Assembly: GCA_026985515.1 (NCBI GenBank)
Contig: JALSQH010000153.1
Location: forward strand, 1 to 8,394
DNA: 8,394 nucleotides
Direction: 5' to 3'
Origin: a bacterium
GTDB lineage: Bacteria; JALSQH01
In this document: positions 5,793 to 8,394 of the stretch, one piece after another
Layout: every line of letters begins with the position of its first letter
Numbering within the stretch: the first letter of the stretch is position 1
Notes under the pieces: generated by a model
What the model was told of the DNA's origin: nothing
Database searches by the model: none
The model's input: the letters and a program-made list of their open reading frames with translations, nothing else
Made by a program: the position numbers and the translations under genes

Positions 5793-7438
5793 TGAATTTG
5801 ATGGAGAAGAAAATCACAGCTGAAGTGGCAAGATGGGGAGTTGTTGCAGATTATGAGAGAATCCCTTCTGAAATTGTGAAAAGGTTAAGGTATCAGATTC
5901 TGGGAATGCTTGGTTCATTTTTCGGTAGTTTGAGAACAGATATGGGTAAAAGGTTTTTTGACCATCTTGTTTCTATTGCTCGACCGGGGGAAATACCTGT
6001 ACCGGCAACAGATAAAAAGGTTTCACTGGAGGATGCTCTGAGGATATACACCAGTATGAGCATGCTTCTGGATTACGATGATTACCTGTTCATGGGACAT
6101 ACGGGTCACTCAGCAGTGTGGACATCTCTTCTGGCAGGGTTAAAATTCCAGAAGAGCAGCAGGGAAATTCTTACCGGGATCGCTATTGGAAATGAGGCTG
6201 GCGGCAGACTTGGTGGGGCAGTTCTCCTTGGACCTCATAACGGACAGATGTGGAGTTTTATTCATGGTGTGAATTCTGCCCTGATTTATGGGAGGTTTTC
6301 TGGCCTTGATTTTGAGCAGATTCTTAACGCTGTATCGCTTTACCTCTATCAGCCACATTACCCTCTCTATCCCGGTTTTATGAACTCAGATGCCAAGATT
6401 TTAACTGCTGCGAGGCCTGTCATTGAGGGTATTCATGCCGTTGAAATTGCACGGGGAGGTTTTGGAGGTTACGAAAGAATTATTGAAGGAAAGAGAGGAT
6501 TGCTGGAAAATTTTTCCATTGTGCCTTTTGATTTTCTGATTTCCGATTTTGGCAGATCATGGGTAACTTATTCACTTGCTGTGAAAATTTATCCCGGGTG
6601 CGCCTATATTGATACCACAATGGATGCTTTAAATGAAATTTTCAGAGAAAAGGAAATTGATCCTGATAAAATCAGGGAAGTCCACATAAGGGCCAATCTT
6701 CTAACATTTCAAATGAATAGAATTGCTGAGGATTACTTTGATCCTGCATTTCTTTCCCCTATAAACATAAATTTCAATTTGAAGATCAACACCGCTCTTT
6801 TCCTTCTGAACGGCAGGCTTACACCGGAGCTTTTGAGCGTTGGTTACCTGTCGGATAACAGAAGAAAGATTCTCAATCTTGCTGAGAGGATAAAAATTGA
6901 ACACTGGTGGCCCCATACATTTGACACAATTTATGCTGCGTTTAATTCAATGAACTGGGAAAAATTGATTGGTACAACTGGACATCTGGATTTAAAAAAT
7001 CTGAAAAATCAACTTGAAAAGTATCATGGTTCTTCCGGGGTGGAAATTTCAATGAGGGAATTTCTGCATCTCAGAAAAGTGTTACCGCCAGAGAAGAAAA
7101 AATTTCTTCACAGAATCATCTTGAAAAGCTTGAAAAACAGAGTTGTTAAAGGTGAGGAAGGGGATTTTTCTCTGAAGGATATCAATTTTGAGAAGTTCAG
7201 CATGCCTTTTGGAGTGGATGTTGAGATTGTAATGGAGAATGGATCAACTTTTGGAAAATCTGTCTCTATTCCGGAGGGGGTATCATATAAAGAGGGCTTT
7301 GAAGAGAAAGTTAAGATGAAGTTTATTGAAAATGCTCTCCCATTTATAGGGAGGGAGAGAAGCGAAGAAGTTATTGAAATCGTGGAAAATTTTGAAGAAA
7401 AGCCAGCTTATCTTCTCTTTGAAAAACTTACGGGTTAA
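5789..7438 (+). CDS. MmgE/PrpD family protein with an enlarged C-terminal region
   Basis: This 549-residue protein belongs to the family of 2-methylcitrate dehydratase, cis-aconitate decarboxylase and iminodisuccinate epimerase. No signal peptide is seen, so it is likely cytoplasmic. Landmarks are D95-Y-D-D98 and H104-T-G-H107-S-A-V, matching the family's DFDD...HPS segment with a catalytic-type His; GNEAGGRLG (134-142); GPHNG (148-152) with His150; Lys203 in SDAKILTA; and Lys266 in VKIYPGC. The usual His four residues after that Cys is Asp275 here. Residues 323-373 match the family's sheet-and-loop segment, ending near RIKIEHW. The C-terminal VDVEIVMENG (476-485) and KFIENALPFIGRERSEEV (511-528) match the usual tail. 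Between them, about residues 376-474 appear to be extra and explain a length above the usual 450-500. The ATG overlaps the peptidase stop as ATGA; ATG codons at 5792 and 5801 are alternatives. Family assignment is good; substrate is unknown and methylcitrate is not supported by neighbours. Confidence 0.88.
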   Translation: MMNLMEKKITAEVARWGVVADYERIPSEIVKRLRYQILGMLGSFFGSLRTDMGKRFFDHLVSIARPGEIPVPATDKKVSLEDALRIYTSMSMLLDYDDYLFMGHTGHSAVWTSLLAGLKFQKSSREILTGIAIGNEAGGRLGGAVLLGPHNGQMWSFIHGVNSALIYGRFSGLDFEQILNAVSLYLYQPHYPLYPGFMNSDAKILTAARPVIEGIHAVEIARGGFGGYERIIEGKRGLLENFSIVPFDFLISDFGRSWVTYSLAVKIYPGCAYIDTTMDALNEIFREKEIDPDKIREVHIRANLLTFQMNRIAEDYFDPAFLSPININFNLKINTALFLLNGRLTPELLSVGYLSDNRRKILNLAERIKIEHWWPHTFDTIYAAFNSMNWEKLIGTTGHLDLKNLKNQLEKYHGSSGVEISMREFLHLRKVLPPEKKKFLHRIILKSLKNRVVKGEEGDFSLKDINFEKFSMPFGVDVEIVMENGSTFGKSVSIPEGVSYKEGFEEKVKMKFIENALPFIGRERSEEVIEIVENFEEKPAYLLFEKLTG

Positions 7439-7441
7439 TTG

Positions 7442-7470
7442 TGGAATATATCTCCCTCAACTGGTATAAT
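7442..7470 (+). promoter_or_regulatory. Extended -10 promoter for tatA
   Basis: TATAAT (7465-7470) is preceded by TGG (7462-7464), forming an extended -10. The 17-base-spaced -35 position (7442-7447, TGGAAT) is poor, and an extended -10 commonly compensates for this. Initiation would be near 7477, about 14 bases before the ATG, leaving a very short leader that starts just before the ribosome site. Confidence 0.5.
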
Positions 7471-7490
7471 TAAGGCAGAAGGAGGAGAAA

Positions 7491-7748
7491 ATGTTTGGTG
7501 GTCTTGGTACAAGCGAAATAATATTAATTCTACTTATTGTCCTGATAATCTTTGGTGCCGGCAAGTTACCTGAGGTTGGAGCTGGACTTGGAAAAGCAAT
7601 AAGAAATTTCAAGAAGGCATCAAGTGGAGAAGATGTGGTGGATGTGACCCCCAGAAAAGAGGAAGAGAGTAAGAAAGAAATTCCACCTTCTCAGGCTCAG
7701 GATATTTCTGCTGAATCAAAAACAGAAGAAAAGGACAGAGTCAATTAG
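7491..7748 (+). CDS. tatA: Twin-arginine translocase subunit TatA
   Basis: This 85-residue inner-membrane protein supplies the oligomeric pore or membrane-thinning component of the Tat pathway, which exports folded proteins with TatC (and TatB where present). The short N-terminus with Gly6 and Glu9 is followed by one transmembrane helix (about 8-21), the hinge F21-G22, and the amphipathic helix [20 protein letters not shown] (24-43). A charged, disordered Lys/Glu/Ser-rich tail (44-85) completes it. The Leu-Pro-Glu and GLGKAI pattern and short length favour TatA/E over TatB. AGGAGG (7480-7485) precedes the ATG by five bases. No tatC or tatB is visible, so its partners lie elsewhere. Its stop codon lies within the end of the opposite-strand gene (eight-base overlap). 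Confidence 0.95.
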   Translation: MFGGLGTSEIILILLIVLIIFGAGKLPEVGAGLGKAIRNFKKASSGEDVVDVTPRKEEESKKEIPPSQAQDISAESKTEEKDRVN

Positions 7749-8394
7749 TTTTTTGCTGAGTGGTATATCTTTCAAGAAGCTCTTCCGCTCTTCTCCTTAA
7801 GTGGGGAGAGAGGGTTTTGTCTCTTGTTATTTCTTTTAGATCCTGTTTCATGAGAAAGTTCAGGAACTTTAATGCCACATCAAGAGGAGTGAAAGGGTTC
7901 AGTACTATGGCTTTTCGTATGTTGTACCTCATATTCCACCTGGGGTGAGTTGAGATCAACCTCAGTACCTCTGGATTGTTTGGCCTTTTGGTGATTATAG
8001 CCAGAATATCCCTTTCGGTGGCTCTCGGATTGTTCAGGAGATTCTTGACAACCTGTGGGTCTCTTACTGTTCTTATTTTTTCAATGGTGTTTCTATCGGG
8101 CTTCCTGGCCAGGAATTTCTTTTCGCCAAGGGTCAGTTCCCTTACTTCAACATGTTCATCTTTGGAAGGTATATAGTTTTGAATTTTCTTCTGCTTCTTC
8201 TGTAACCTCATATATGCCATGTGGATAATATCTCTCAGTTCGTCAACATCTTCTTTTTCCAGGAGATTCTTGTAGATTTCCCCTATCTTTGTGAGCCCCA
8301 GCTTTTCAACAAAAACTTCTTCATAAAGAAGGCTCATTATTGTTAAAAGGTAGCCCTCCTTTTTCCCTTCTTTTGATTTCCGATAAATATGTGC
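7741..8394 (-). CDS. Uncharacterised helical-repeat protein with NP-type repeats (start unresolved, possibly partial)
   Basis: The frame is open from the stop at 7743-7741 to the right edge. The first ATG in frame is at 8337 and gives 198 residues; numbering below uses it. That ATG has no well-placed ribosome site: the only GGAGG-like sequence (about 8360-8354) is 16 bases away, and 19 more in-frame codons lie upstream. A start beyond the window is therefore about as likely as 8337. The product is mostly helical and charged, with no signal peptide or membrane segment. From about residue 70 it contains short helical pairs marked by NPRATERD (103-110), RPNNPEVL (118-125), HPRW (131-134) and [13 protein letters not shown] (147-159), then DLKEI and a basic C-terminal helix. 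The NP-x-T-P-x-x-V pattern resembles leucine-rich-variant or HEAT-like repeats. Similar uncharacterised proteins occur, as I recall, in Deltaproteobacteria. A protein-binding role is only inferred. Confidence 0.8.
   Translation of the reverse strand, partial: AHIYRKSKEGKKEGYLLTIMSLLYEEVFVEKLGLTKIGEIYKNLLEKEDVDELRDIIHMAYMRLQKKQKKIQNYIPSKDEHVEVRELTLGEKKFLARKPDRNTIEKIRTVRDPQVVKNLLNNPRATERDILAIITKRPNNPEVLRLISTHPRWNMRYNIRKAIVLNPFTPLDVALKFLNFLMKQDLKEITRDKTLSPHLRRRAEELLERYTTQQKTN

Noticed and set aside
7791-7818. Possible tatA terminator: stem of about six pairs (7791-7796 with 7805-7810) and a T4 run at 7815-7818
   Set aside because: The stem is short and includes a G-T pair, the loop is eight bases, the T-run is not adjacent, and it sits inside the opposite-strand coding region. 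Too weak to call.
7760-8176. Two plus-strand open frames (7760-7948 and 7976-8176)
   Set aside because: Both are antisense to the repeat-protein gene. Their hydrophobic look is a product of reading Lys/Glu/Arg-rich codons backward, and no ribosome sites precede them.

Overview
The window suggests a Gram-negative bacterium with an AT-leaning genome. The signs are a predicted outer-membrane beta-barrel ending in phenylalanine, two predicted lipoproteins, a TatA subunit, and consensus-like sigma70 promoters and Shine-Dalgarno sites. The aminotransferase, EngB and NP-repeat protein types recall Deltaproteobacteria-like lineages. That placement is an impression from memory and is weak.

Layout. 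Positions 1-711 (minus) hold the 5' part of a lipoprotein gene that runs off the left edge. A 65-base gap (712-776) carries two divergent promoters whose -10 boxes overlap. The plus-strand promoter drives a two-gene unit: a class I/II PLP aminotransferase (777-1922) overlapping the ribosome-assembly GTPase engB (1912-2511) by 11 bases. A second promoter (2520-2548) drives an envelope unit: a small exported beta-barrel protein (2577-3128), an 881-residue two-lobed M16 metallopeptidase with a lipoprotein-like leader (3147-5792), and an MmgE/PrpD-family protein (5789-7438) coupled by an ATGA overlap. A third promoter (extended -10 at 7462-7470) precedes tatA (7491-7748). A minus-strand gene for an uncharacterised helical-repeat protein converges on tatA and overlaps it by 8 bases. 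Its reading frame is open to the right edge.

How the genes fit together. The beta-barrel protein, the peptidase and TatA all concern the envelope: outer membrane, periplasmic proteolysis and export. The MmgE/PrpD protein looks cytoplasmic and metabolic, and no partner genes of a methylcitrate pathway are visible. All plus-strand genes lie in one direction in three promoter-led blocks.

No CRISPR array, insertion sequence, tRNA, rRNA or convincing intrinsic terminator was seen, and no non-coding stretch exceeds about 65 bases. I found no clearly new system. The best leads are the MmgE/PrpD variant with a roughly 100-residue insertion, the overlapping divergent promoters, and the NP-repeat protein.
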